Part shown: positions 1 to 7,299 of the stretch, piece by piece
Layout of the letters: every line of letters begins with the position of its first letter
Position numbering within the stretch: the first letter of the stretch is position 1
The notes under the pieces: generated by a model
Told to the model about the DNA's origin: nothing
The model's input: the letters and a program-made list of their open reading frames with translations, nothing else
Database searches by the model: none
Position numbers and translations under genes: made by a program
Source of the DNA: Acidimicrobiales bacterium
GTDB taxonomy: Bacteria > Actinomycetota > Acidimicrobiia > Acidimicrobiales > DASWMK01
DNA: 32,924 nucleotides
Reading direction: 5' to 3'
Assembly (NCBI GenBank): GCA_036399815.1
Contig: DASWMK010000053.1
Location: forward strand, 1-32,924

Positions 1-1162
1 GGGCCCTCGCCGCCTCGGCCGCCGTCACGCCCCTCGCCGCCGCGTCGACCGCGATCTGCGCGGCGACGAACGGGGCCGCGAACGACGTGCCGCCCCAGGT
101 CGCGGACCCGGAGGCGAACTGGCCGGCGTCGCCACCGGCGAGGGTCGGGAGGTCCGTCTTCGTCGGCACCGCGAACGGCCCGGCGACGTCCACGCCCGGC
201 GCGTACAGGTCGACCCAGTCGCCGAAGTTGGACCCCCAGTGGTCGAACGGCGGCTGGCAGTCGGTGTGGACGCGGGCCGGCCGGCCGTCCGGGCCGGTGG
301 CGCCCACGGCGACGACCGCCTTGGCGGCCGCCGGCCAGGTCGGGACGTCGACGCCGTCGTTGCCGGCGGCCGCCACGACCGCCGTCTTCGGGCTCAGCTC
401 GAGGAGCCGGGCGACGGCGCGCTCGACGGCCAGCGTGCCGAGGTTCCGGTGGCTGTAGGAGCCCCAGGACAGGTTCACGACGTCGGGGCCGGCGCCCGCC
501 AGCGCGGCGATCTGGAGCGCCACCTCGTCGGCCTTCGCCATCGAGTGCCGGAGGCGCAGCCGCTCGACGACGATCGTGGCGCCGGGTGCGTGGGCGTGCA
601 CGACGCCGGCGGCGAAGGTCCCGTGGCCCCACAGCGGCGACAGGTACGGGCCGTTCGCCGTGGTGACGGCCTCGCGCTCCTCGGGGTCGCTGCGGGCGTC
701 CACCGAGTCGCCGAACCAGGGCTGGTGCTGGATGCCGGTGTCCAGGACGACGACGAGCTGGCCGGCGCCCCTCGACCGGTCGGGGTCGATCGGGGCGGGC
801 TCGGACCGCGCGGTCGCGAGGCACCCGGGCCAGACGTGGATGTGCGACATGGCGTAGAGGTAGTGGTTCAGCCGCACCGTGATCGTCGGGCTGACGTCGT
901 CCACGATCTCGTCCACCACGTCGTGGAGCGGCGGCCCGCCCGCCGGGGGGCGCTCGACGAGGACCTTCTCGACGCCGAGGTCGGGCAGCGGGGTCACGTC
1001 CTGGACCCTGAGGCCGCGCGCCTCGAGCTCCTGCCTGGTCCGCTCGAGGTCCTCGGTGGTGGTGAGCACCTCGTCCTCGGCGTACCAGATCTCGAGTCCG
1101 CTGGTGTGGTGCTCGACCGCGCTGGCGGGCAGGGGAAACCCGTACTCGTCGTAGATCGTCAT
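1..1162 (-). CDS. S8 family subtilisin-like serine peptidase (3' end outside window)
   Basis: Reads into the left edge; 387 codons are visible. The subtilase triad is intact: Asp141 in VVVLDTGIQ, His180 in WGHGTFAAG and Ser360 in GGTSFAAP, with the oxyanion Asn268 in AAAGNDG. About 125 N-terminal residues precede the catalytic domain; they could be a prodomain or a regulatory region. There is no hydrophobic signal peptide, so the enzyme is probably cytoplasmic, unlike most secreted subtilases. The ATG has a textbook ribosome site, AAGGAGG, about 5 nt upstream. It is divergent from the TPR-CHAT protease gene across 65 bp, so the two could be co-regulated. What follows the catalytic domain is unknown because the gene is cut. 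Confidence 0.93.
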   Translation of the reverse strand, partial: MTIYDEYGFPLPASAVEHHTSGLEIWYAEDEVLTTTEDLERTRQELEARGLRVQDVTPLPDLGVEKVLVERPPAGGPPLHDVVDEIVDDVSPTITVRLNHYLYAMSHIHVWPGCLATARSEPAPIDPDRSRGAGQLVVVLDTGIQHQPWFGDSVDARSDPEEREAVTTANGPYLSPLWGHGTFAAGVVHAHAPGATIVVERLRLRHSMAKADEVALQIAALAGAGPDVVNLSWGSYSHRNLGTLAVERAVARLLELSPKTAVVAAAGNDGVDVPTWPAAAKAVVAVGATGPDGRPARVHTDCQPPFDHWGSNFGDWVDLYAPGVDVAGPFAVPTKTDLPTLAGGDAGQFASGSATWGGTSFAAPFVAAQIAVDAAARGVTAAEAARA

Positions 1163-1214
1163 GAGTCCCTCCTTCTGCTGACCGACGGACGGCGCACGCG
1201 GCACGGCGGATACC

Positions 1215-1220
1215 TAGGAT
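1215..1220 (+). promoter_or_regulatory. Putative -10 hexamer TAGGAT for the CHAT gene
   Basis: TAGGAT ends 7 nt before the GTG start at 1228, with no Shine-Dalgarno sequence. This is consistent with a leaderless transcript. The overlapping CCTAGG core could also serve the divergent subtilase gene. Confidence 0.5.
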
Positions 1221-1227
1221 TCGCCGC

Positions 1228-3849
1228 GTGGCGGGCGGCGGGTCCCTCGGGAAGGCGGAGCGGGCCAAGGACCTCGTGCGGGCCGACCCGGGCAGGGCCG
1301 AGGCGCTCGCCGCCGAGGCCCTCGCCGAGGCGGGCGACGACCTGCGGGCCGTCGCCGTGGCCCGGCGGGTGCTCGGCATGACGGCGCGGGAGGACCAGCG
1401 CTTCGAGGACGCCGAGGCCCACCTGCTGGCCGCCGTCGACGCCGCCGAGGGCGCGGGTGCGAGGGCGCTCGCCGCCAGCTGCCGGATGAGCCTGGCGGGC
1501 GCGCTGCTGTTCCAGGGCCGCTACGGCGAGGCGCTGGCGCTGGTCGACGCGGCGATCCCCGCCCTGTCGGGCGTCGAGCGGGCGAGGGCCCGGTTCCAGC
1601 GGGCGGCGGTCCTCCAGGTGTCGGGGGACGAGGAGGCCGCGGCCAGGGCCTACGAGACGGCGGAGCGGGCGCTGCGCCGGGTGGGCGACCGGCTGACCCT
1701 CGCCCAGCTCTACAACAACCGGGGCCAGCTGCGGCTCGCCCAGGGGCGGGTGCGCCGGGCCGGCGACGACCTCCGGCGGGCCGAGTCCATCTACGACGAG
1801 CTCGGCCTCGGCAAGGCGAGGGCCGACGTGCGGGCCAACCTCGGCGTCGCCGCCGCCCGGGAGGGCGACCTCCTCGCCGCCCTGCGCTGGTACGAGCAGG
1901 CCGACGCCGAGCTCGCCGGCCTCGGCCGGGAGGACCCGCTCTCGCTGAAGGACCGGGTGCCGGCCCTGCTCGTGGCCGGCCTGAGCGACGAGGCGACGGA
2001 CACGGCGAGGCGGGCCGTCGAGCTGCTCGAGCCGAGGGGCAGGAGCACGTACCTGGCCGACGCCATGCTCGTCCAGGCCGAGGCCGAGCTGGCGGCCGGC
2101 GACGCGGCCGCGGCCGGCGAGCTCGGCCGGGCGGCGGCCGACCAGTTCGCCGACTTCGGCCACGCGCGGGCGACGGTCGACGCGCGGGCCGTCGCCACCC
2201 TCGCCGACCTCGCCGACGCCGGCGCCGCGGCCGCCGCCGGCCCCCGCGCCGTCGCCGCCGCCCGGGCCCTCGCCGGCGAGGCCGAGCAGGCCGGCCTGCC
2301 CCGCCGGGCCCTCGACCTCCACCTCGCCGCCGGCGAGGCCGCCGCGGCGCGGGGTGACGTGGCCGTGGCCGACCGCGAGCTCGCCATGGCGGCCGGCGGG
2401 CGGGCGAGCGGGCCGGTCGACCGGCGCCTGCGGGGATGGCGGGCCGAGGCCGGGCGGCGCCTGGCCGCCGGCGACCGGCGGGGCGCGCTGCGGGCGGCGT
2501 CGGCCGGGCTGGCCGTGCTCGACCGGTACCGGGACGCGCTCGGCGCCGTCGAGCTGCGGGCCGCCGTCGCCGCCCACGGGACCGAGCTCGCCGCCCTCGG
2601 CCTGCGGGTCGCCGTCGAGGACCACCGGCCGGCCGCCGTGCTCAGCTGGGCCGAGCGCCACCGGGCCGTGTGCCTCCAGCGGCCGCCCGTCCGCCCGCCC
2701 CACGACCCCGTCCTCGGCGCCCTGCTCGGGGAGCTGCGCACGGTGACGGCCGCGCTCGACGGGGCGGCGCGCGCCGGGCGGCGGGCCACCGAGCTCGACG
2801 CCCGCCGGCGCCGCCTCGAGGAGGCGGTCCGGCGCCGGGCCCTGCTGGCCCCGTCGGCCGGGGCGACGGCGGCCGCCGGCGTGCCGGTCGCCGACCTGGC
2901 CGCCCGCCTGGGCGACGGCGCCCTCGTCGAGTACCTCCGCCTCGGCGACCGCCTCGCCGCGCTGACGGTCGTGGACGGCGAGCTCGGCGTGTGCGAGCTG
3001 GGCGACGCCGGGCCGGTCGTGCGGGAGTGCCGGCTGCTGCGGTTCGCGCTCGGCCGGCTGGCGGGGCGGGACGCCGCCGAGGCGGCCGGGCGGACGTTCG
3101 CGGCCAACGCCGCCCACGCCGCGGCGGCCCTCGACGCCCGCCTGGTCGCCCCGCTGGCCGGCGCCGTCGGCGACCGCCCGATCGTCGTCGTCCCCACCGG
3201 CGACCTCCACGCCCTCCCGTGGGCGGCGCTGCCGTCGCTGCGGGGCCGGCCGGTCACGGTCGCGCCGTCGGCGACGGTGTGGGCGGCGGCCGTCGACCGG
3301 CCCGAGCCCCAGGGGCACCGCCTCCTCGTCGCCGGCCCCGACCTGCCCCACGCCGGCGAGGAGGTGTCGACCCTCCGCCGCGCCTGGCCCGGGGCCCGCA
3401 CCCTGACCGGTCGCCGGGCCACCGTCGCCGCCGTGCTCACCGGGCTCGACGGCGCCTCGGTGGCCCACGTCGCCGCCCACGGCCACGTCCGGGCCGACCA
3501 GCCGCTGCTGTCCTCCCTGCGCCTGGTCGACGGCCGGCTGACCGTCTACGACCTCGACCGCCTCGAGCGCCCGCCCGGGCTGCTCGTGCTGTCGGCCTGC
3601 GACACGGGGCTCTCGGCCGTGCGCCCGGGCGACGAGCTGATGGGGTTCGTCGCCGCCCTCCTCGCCCTCGGCACCCGGACCGTCGTGGCCGCCACCGGCC
3701 CGCTCCCCGACGACGCGGCGGCGCCGTTCATGGCCGCCGTCCACCGCCGCCGCGACGCCGGCCGGTCGGCGGCCGAGGCGGTGGCCGAGGCCCAGGCCGA
3801 GTGCGACGAGCCGGCGGCGGCGTTCGTCGTGCCGTTCGGTGCCGGCTGA
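1228..3849 (+). CDS. TPR-repeat CHAT-domain (caspase-like) protease, 873 aa
   Basis: The N-terminal half is a run of Ala/Leu/Arg-rich helical hairpins typical of tetratricopeptide repeats, roughly residues 10-330, followed by more helical repeats to about 550. The C-terminal third is a CHAT domain (caspase HetF associated with TPRs), with the putative dyad His751 in VAAHGHV and Cys791 in VLSACDTG, and the usual VVVPTGDLHALPW segment before it. CHAT proteins are cysteine peptidases related to caspases and separases; the TPR part normally senses a partner and controls the protease. The GTG start is favoured by the -10-like TAGGAT just upstream. It lies between a divergent subtilase and a convergent ECF sigma/partner pair. 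Substrate unknown. Confidence 0.92.
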   Translation: MAGGGSLGKAERAKDLVRADPGRAEALAAEALAEAGDDLRAVAVARRVLGMTAREDQRFEDAEAHLLAAVDAAEGAGARALAASCRMSLAGALLFQGRYGEALALVDAAIPALSGVERARARFQRAAVLQVSGDEEAAARAYETAERALRRVGDRLTLAQLYNNRGQLRLAQGRVRRAGDDLRRAESIYDELGLGKARADVRANLGVAAAREGDLLAALRWYEQADAELAGLGREDPLSLKDRVPALLVAGLSDEATDTARRAVELLEPRGRSTYLADAMLVQAEAELAAGDAAAAGELGRAAADQFADFGHARATVDARAVATLADLADAGAAAAAGPRAVAAARALAGEAEQAGLPRRALDLHLAAGEAAAARGDVAVADRELAMAAGGRASGPVDRRLRGWRAEAGRRLAAGDRRGALRAASAGLAVLDRYRDALGAVELRAAVAAHGTELAALGLRVAVEDHRPAAVLSWAERHRAVCLQRPPVRPPHDPVLGALLGELRTVTAALDGAARAGRRATELDARRRRLEEAVRRRALLAPSAGATAAAGVPVADLAARLGDGALVEYLRLGDRLAALTVVDGELGVCELGDAGPVVRECRLLRFALGRLAGRDAAEAAGRTFAANAAHAAAALDARLVAPLAGAVGDRPIVVVPTGDLHALPWAALPSLRGRPVTVAPSATVWAAAVDRPEPQGHRLLVAGPDLPHAGEEVSTLRRAWPGARTLTGRRATVAAVLTGLDGASVAHVAAHGHVRADQPLLSSLRLVDGRLTVYDLDRLERPPGLLVLSACDTGLSAVRPGDELMGFVAALLALGTRTVVAATGPLPDDAAAPFMAAVHRRRDAGRSAAEAVAEAQAECDEPAAAFVVPFGAG

Positions 3850-3867
3850 GCGGCGCCGGCCGGCGGG

Positions 3868-4311
3868 CTAGACCCGCACCCAGTCGGTGACGACCGGCGA
3901 GCCGCCCTCGGGGGCCAGCCGGAGCCGGACCAGCCCCGTCCGCACGCCGGTGAGCACGAAGCGGCCGAGCCCGTCGACCTCGGCCGACGCCGAGCCGCCC
4001 GGCCACTCGCCGGCCACCGTCCCGGCCGCCGCCGGCACGACCTGCCCGGTCAGGGTCGCCGTCCGGCCGGCGGCGGCCACCTCGACGAGCACCTCGCCGG
4101 CGCCGGCCCGGAACGTGAGCTGGCGGCCGCCGCCCCGGACGCCGGCCCGCTCACCCGACTCGACGTCGGCGACGAGGTCGGCGACCTCCTGCCCGGCGGC
4201 CCGCCAGGCCCAGGTGGCCGCGGCCGCGTCGAGGACGTCGGGCGGCACGGGGTCCACGGCGCGCAGCATGGCGACCACGTCCTCCTCGGACGGCCAGCCG
4301 TCGTCGTTCAC
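3868..4311 (-). CDS. Small ECF-sigma-associated protein of unknown function, 147 aa
   Basis: Starts at a GTG preceded by GGGAGG, 13 nt after the sigma factor stop, so it is almost certainly co-transcribed and translated with the sigma gene. The N-terminal 45 residues are a helical, acidic stretch (EEDVVAMLRAVDPVPPDVL, then a Trp-containing helix). The C-terminal 90 residues are beta-rich, with GRFVLTGVRTGLVRLRL, resembling a small Ig-like or carboxypeptidase-regulatory-like sandwich. No membrane segment, signal peptide or zinc-binding HxxxCxxC motif is seen. From memory, proteins of this look often follow actinobacterial ECF sigma genes. A role as sigma partner, anti-sigma factor or protease substrate is inference. 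Confidence 0.8.
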   Translation of the reverse strand: MNDDGWPSEEDVVAMLRAVDPVPPDVLDAAAATWAWRAAGQEVADLVADVESGERAGVRGGGRQLTFRAGAGEVLVEVAAAGRTATLTGQVVPAAAGTVAGEWPGGSASAEVDGLGRFVLTGVRTGLVRLRLAPEGGSPVVTDWVRV

Positions 4312-4324
4312 GGCGCCACCTCCC

Positions 4325-4897
4325 TCACCCACCGGAGCCTTCTCCGGACGCCGAGATACGCGCCACCTCCGGATGGGTGCGCAACTTCTCCATGCACCGT
4401 CGTCGCGTCGGCCCGAGCGAGCCCCTCGGGACCCCGAGCAGCCCGGCGATGTCGTCGTAGCTGAGCGGCGGCGTGACGGCGAGGAGGCGGAGCAGCTCCT
4501 GGCAGCGGCGGGGGAGGGAGGCGACGGCCGCCCACAGCGCCCGGCGGCGCTCGTCGGCGATCAGGGCGGCGTCGGGGGCGGGCGCGGGGCCGCCCCGGTC
4601 GTCGAGGTCGAGGCCGGCCGGCACGGTCCGCCGCTTGGTGCGCAGCAGCGACAGGCACTCGCGCTGGGTGGTCGTCTTCAGCCACCCGGCGATGGTGGCC
4701 GGGTCGTCGATCGTGTGGAGCCGGGTGGCGACCCGCAGCCACACGCCCTGGGACACGTCGGCGGCGTCGGCGTGGTCGAGCCCGAAGCTCCTCGCCACCC
4801 CCCACACCATCGGCGCGAACTCCTCGACGAGCTCGCAGAACGCCCCCTCGTCCTCGACGGCCGCCCGGACGAGGTCGGCCAGCGGCCGGCTCAGCAT
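4325..4897 (-). CDS. ECF-type RNA polymerase sigma-70 factor, 190 aa
   Basis: Two-domain sigma layout. Region 2 is at about residues 20-90 (FCELVEEFAPMVWGVARSFG, then DVSQGVWLRVATRL and the Trp-containing WLKTTTQRECLSLLR). An acidic/Pro linker follows, then region 4 at about 118-178 with the helix-turn-helix LSYDDIAGLLGVPRGSLGPT. It directs RNA polymerase to alternative promoters. The length is typical of ECF factors. The ATG start lies 16 nt after the stop of the PdxH-like gene, so the three minus-strand genes probably form an operon. There is no SnoaL-type C-terminal extension and no classical zinc anti-sigma gene nearby; the small downstream protein is the only candidate partner. Confidence 0.93.
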   Translation of the reverse strand: MLSRPLADLVRAAVEDEGAFCELVEEFAPMVWGVARSFGLDHADAADVSQGVWLRVATRLHTIDDPATIAGWLKTTTQRECLSLLRTKRRTVPAGLDLDDRGGPAPAPDAALIADERRRALWAAVASLPRRCQELLRLLAVTPPLSYDDIAGLLGVPRGSLGPTRRRCMEKLRTHPEVARISASGEGSGG

Positions 4898-4913
4898 CCC
4901 GGGACCGGCGCCG

Positions 4914-5510
4914 TCACGGGGCGACGCGGGTGACCGACCATCCTCCGCCTGCCGCCCGCCGGAACCTGACCCGGTCGTGGACGTGGTCGTCCCGGCCCTC
5001 CCACAGCTCGACCACCTCCGGCACCAGCCGGTAGCCGCCCCAGTCGGGCGGTCGGGGCAGCGGGCCGTCGCCGAAGCGCTCGCCCAGCTCGGCCACCCGG
5101 GCGAGGACGGCGTCCCGCCCGGCGACCGCCGAGTGCCCGTCGGAGGCCCACAGCACCACCTGCACCGCCCGGGGGAGGCCGGCGAAGCGCTCGTCGCACT
5201 CGCCGTCGGGCAGCCGCTCGACGGTGCCCTCGACCCGCACCTGGCGGTCCTGGCCGAGGAACCCGAAGCACAGCGCGGCCGACGGGTTGGCGGCCAGGTC
5301 GGCGGCCTTGCGGGTGCGGTGGTCGGTGAAGAACACGAACCCGTGGTCGACCTGGACCACGTTGACGTAGCGGGCCGACGGCCGCCCGTCCCGGCCGGCG
5401 GTGGCGAGGACGGCGGCGGCCGGGTCCGGCGCGCCCGTCGCCACCCACGACTCGTGCCACGAGCGGAACCGCGCCAGCGGGTCGTCGACCCCTTCCTCCA
5501 GCTCCCCCAC
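4914..5510 (-). CDS. pdxH: Pyridoxamine/pyridoxine 5'-phosphate oxidase-like flavoprotein
   Basis: About 198 aa with the order of motifs of PdxH: ARYVNVVQVDHGFVFFTDHRTRKAADLAANP, then RQVRVEGTVERL, then WGGYRLVPEVVELW, ending WSVTRVAP. PdxH is an FMN enzyme that oxidises pyridoxamine or pyridoxine phosphate to PLP. The usual RLHDR active-site block reads HVHDR here, so the Arg that contacts the substrate is His, which could shift specificity. Two adjacent in-frame GTGs exist (5516 and 5510). I chose 5510 because TACGGT sits 6 nt upstream of it, matching other genes here. It leads the run into the ECF sigma gene. The symbol is tentative. Confidence 0.82.
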   Translation of the reverse strand: MGELEEGVDDPLARFRSWHESWVATGAPDPAAAVLATAGRDGRPSARYVNVVQVDHGFVFFTDHRTRKAADLAANPSAALCFGFLGQDRQVRVEGTVERLPDGECDERFAGLPRAVQVVLWASDGHSAVAGRDAVLARVAELGERFGDGPLPRPPDWGGYRLVPEVVELWEGRDDHVHDRVRFRRAAGGGWSVTRVAP

Positions 5511-5516
5511 GTCCAC

Positions 5517-5522
5517 ACCGTA
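5517..5522 (-). promoter_or_regulatory. Putative -10 hexamer TACGGT for the PdxH-like gene
   Basis: TACGGT on the minus strand, 6 nt before the GTG at 5510, with no Shine-Dalgarno sequence. It helps decide between two alternative starts. Confidence 0.4.
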
Positions 5523-5553
5523 TGCCCGGATCCGTAGGGCATCCGCCAGCCGG

Positions 5554-5559
5554 TAGCGT
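5554..5559 (+). promoter_or_regulatory. Putative -10 hexamer TAGCGT for the cyclophilin gene
   Basis: TAGCGT ends 9 nt before the GTG at 5569. This suits a very short or absent 5' leader. Confidence 0.4.
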
Positions 5560-5568
5560 TGCCCCTCC

Positions 5569-6471
5569 GTGAGCACGACCAAGCGGCAACGCCAGAAGGA
5601 AGGGCGGCTGGCGCGCCTGGAGGCGGCGCGGATCGCGCAGCAGCGGGCCCAGCGGCGGCGGCGGATCATCACCGCCGTGATCCTCGTCGTCGTGTTCGTC
5701 GGGGCGGCGTTCGCGTTCTCGGCGATGTTCGACGACGACGACGGCGACAGCGTGAGCGCCACCGACACGTCCACCACCGAGACGACGAGCGGCGAGCCCG
5801 AGGAGTTCACCTACGGGAACGGCGAGTGCCCGCCCGACGACGGCGCCGACGAGCCGAAGCTCGACTTCGAGGACGCCCCCCAGCTCTGCATCGACCCGGC
5901 CGCGTCCTACACGGCGGTGTTCGAGACGAGCGAGGGGACCGTCAGGGTGGCGCTCGACACCGAGCGCACGCCGGGCACGGCCAACAACTTCGTGGCGCTG
6001 GCCCGCTGGGGCTACTACGACGGCACCGAGATCTTCCGCACCGACACGTCGATCGACATCATCCAGGGCGGGTCCCCGCACACGAACGACAACTCCGACC
6101 CCGGCCCCGGCTACACGATCCCCGACGAGGGCGGCACGTTCACCTACCAGCCCGGCGACCTGGTGATGGCCCGCAGCGCGGCGCCGGACAGCGCCAGCGC
6201 CCAGTTCTTCTTCGCCACCGGCCCGAACGTCTCGGCCCTCGACGCGCAGGGCACCTACGTCACGTTCGGCCACGTCACCGAGGGCCTCGACGTGCTGGAG
6301 GAGATCCTCGCCCTGAACGTCGACGACCCGCAGAGCGGCCTCGGCGGCCACCCGAGCCGGGACGTCGTGATCGAGTCGGTGACGATCGAGGAGGAGGAGG
6401 CGCCGGCGTCGACCACGAGCACCACGGCCGACGACCCGTCGACCACGAGCACGACGGCCGCCTCGGGCTGA
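5569..6471 (+). CDS. Membrane-anchored cyclophilin-type peptidyl-prolyl isomerase, 300 aa
   Basis: Basic cytoplasmic N-terminus (residues 1-32), one membrane segment at about 33-53, an acidic linker DDDDGD, a Thr/Ser-rich spacer, and a cyclophilin fold at about 105-275. Fold landmarks are TVRVALDTERTPGTANNFVALA, IIQGGSP, AQFFFAT and FGHVTEGLDVLEEI; a Thr/Ser tail follows (STTSTTADDPSTTSTT). The family isomerises Xaa-Pro bonds, here on the outer face of the membrane. The segment that normally reads FHRV, carrying the catalytic Arg, reads F156-R-T-D, so the Arg is shifted by one or lost. Activity is therefore uncertain and a binding or scaffold role is possible. It is divergent from the PdxH-like gene. 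Confidence 0.88.
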   Translation: MSTTKRQRQKEGRLARLEAARIAQQRAQRRRRIITAVILVVVFVGAAFAFSAMFDDDDGDSVSATDTSTTETTSGEPEEFTYGNGECPPDDGADEPKLDFEDAPQLCIDPAASYTAVFETSEGTVRVALDTERTPGTANNFVALARWGYYDGTEIFRTDTSIDIIQGGSPHTNDNSDPGPGYTIPDEGGTFTYQPGDLVMARSAAPDSASAQFFFATGPNVSALDAQGTYVTFGHVTEGLDVLEEILALNVDDPQSGLGGHPSRDVVIESVTIEEEEAPASTTSTTADDPSTTSTTAASG

Positions 6472-6501
6472 GCCTCACGGCCGCGGGGTAGCGGGGGCGC
6501 C

Positions 6502-7299
6502 ATGGCCGACCCCGCCAACGGCGAGCTCACGTTCATCGGCACGGCGACGGTGCTGCTCCGCCTCGGCGACCTCACCGTCCTCACCGACCCGAACTTCCTG
6601 CACCAGGGCGAGCACGCCAAGCTCGGCTACGGCCTGCGTTCCCGGCGCCTGACCGAGCCGGCCATGCAGCCGCGGGACCTGCCGCCCCTCGACCTCGTCG
6701 TCCTGTCCCACCACCACGGCGACCACTTCGACGAGGTGGCGGCGGCCGAGCTGGACGAGGCCGTGCCGATCGTGACGACGCCGCACGCGGCGAGGAAGCT
6801 CGGCCGCCAGGGGTTCACGGCCGCCGTCGCCCTGCGCACCTGGGAGTCGCACGTGGCGGCGCGGGACGGCACGGAGGTGACGGTGACGGCGATGCCGGGC
6901 CGCCACGCGCCCCAGCCGCTCCAGGCCGCGCTGCCGCCGGTGATGGGCAGCCTGCTCGAGGTGCGCAGCGGGGACCGGCCGCCGTTCCGGATCTACGTCA
7001 CCGGCGACACCCTGTTCGTCGACGAGCTGCGCGAGATCCCCCGCCGCCACCCCGACGTCGACCTCGCGCTCGTCCACCTCGGCGGGACCCGCATCGCCGG
7101 GGTGCTGCTGACCATGGACGCCGACCAGGGGGTGCGGGCCCTGCGCCTCGTCCGGCCCCGCACGGCCGTCCCGATCCACTACGACGACTACACGGTGTTC
7201 CGGTCGCCGCTCGCCGACTTCCGGGCCGCCGTGGACGGGGCCGGCGACCTCGCCACCGAGGTCGTGTATCTGGGGCGGGGCGAGACCTACCGGTTCTGA
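6502..7299 (+). CDS. Metallo-beta-lactamase-fold hydrolase (UlaG-like), 265 aa
   Basis: The zinc motif is SHHHGDHFD (His70, His72, Asp74, His75), preceded by a strand with LTVLTDP. Later ligands are likely in GRHAPQ, YVTGDTLF and the final VPIHYDDY. The compact single domain with an N-terminal LTFIGTATVLLRLGDL strand matches the UlaG/YfnR-like branch of metallo-beta-lactamase-fold hydrolases. It is predicted to be cytoplasmic. The substrate cannot be read from sequence. It begins 30 nt after the cyclophilin gene and its stop overlaps the convergent WYL regulator by 13 bp. Confidence 0.87.
   Translation: MADPANGELTFIGTATVLLRLGDLTVLTDPNFLHQGEHAKLGYGLRSRRLTEPAMQPRDLPPLDLVVLSHHHGDHFDEVAAAELDEAVPIVTTPHAARKLGRQGFTAAVALRTWESHVAARDGTEVTVTAMPGRHAPQPLQAALPPVMGSLLEVRSGDRPPFRIYVTGDTLFVDELREIPRRHPDVDLALVHLGGTRIAGVLLTMDADQGVRALRLVRPRTAVPIHYDDYTVFRSPLADFRAAVDGAGDLATEVVYLGRGETYRF

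Noticed and set aside
5511-5810. Longer start for the PdxH-like gene
   Set aside because: It would overlap the divergent cyclophilin gene and its promoter, and adds sequence unlike PdxH.
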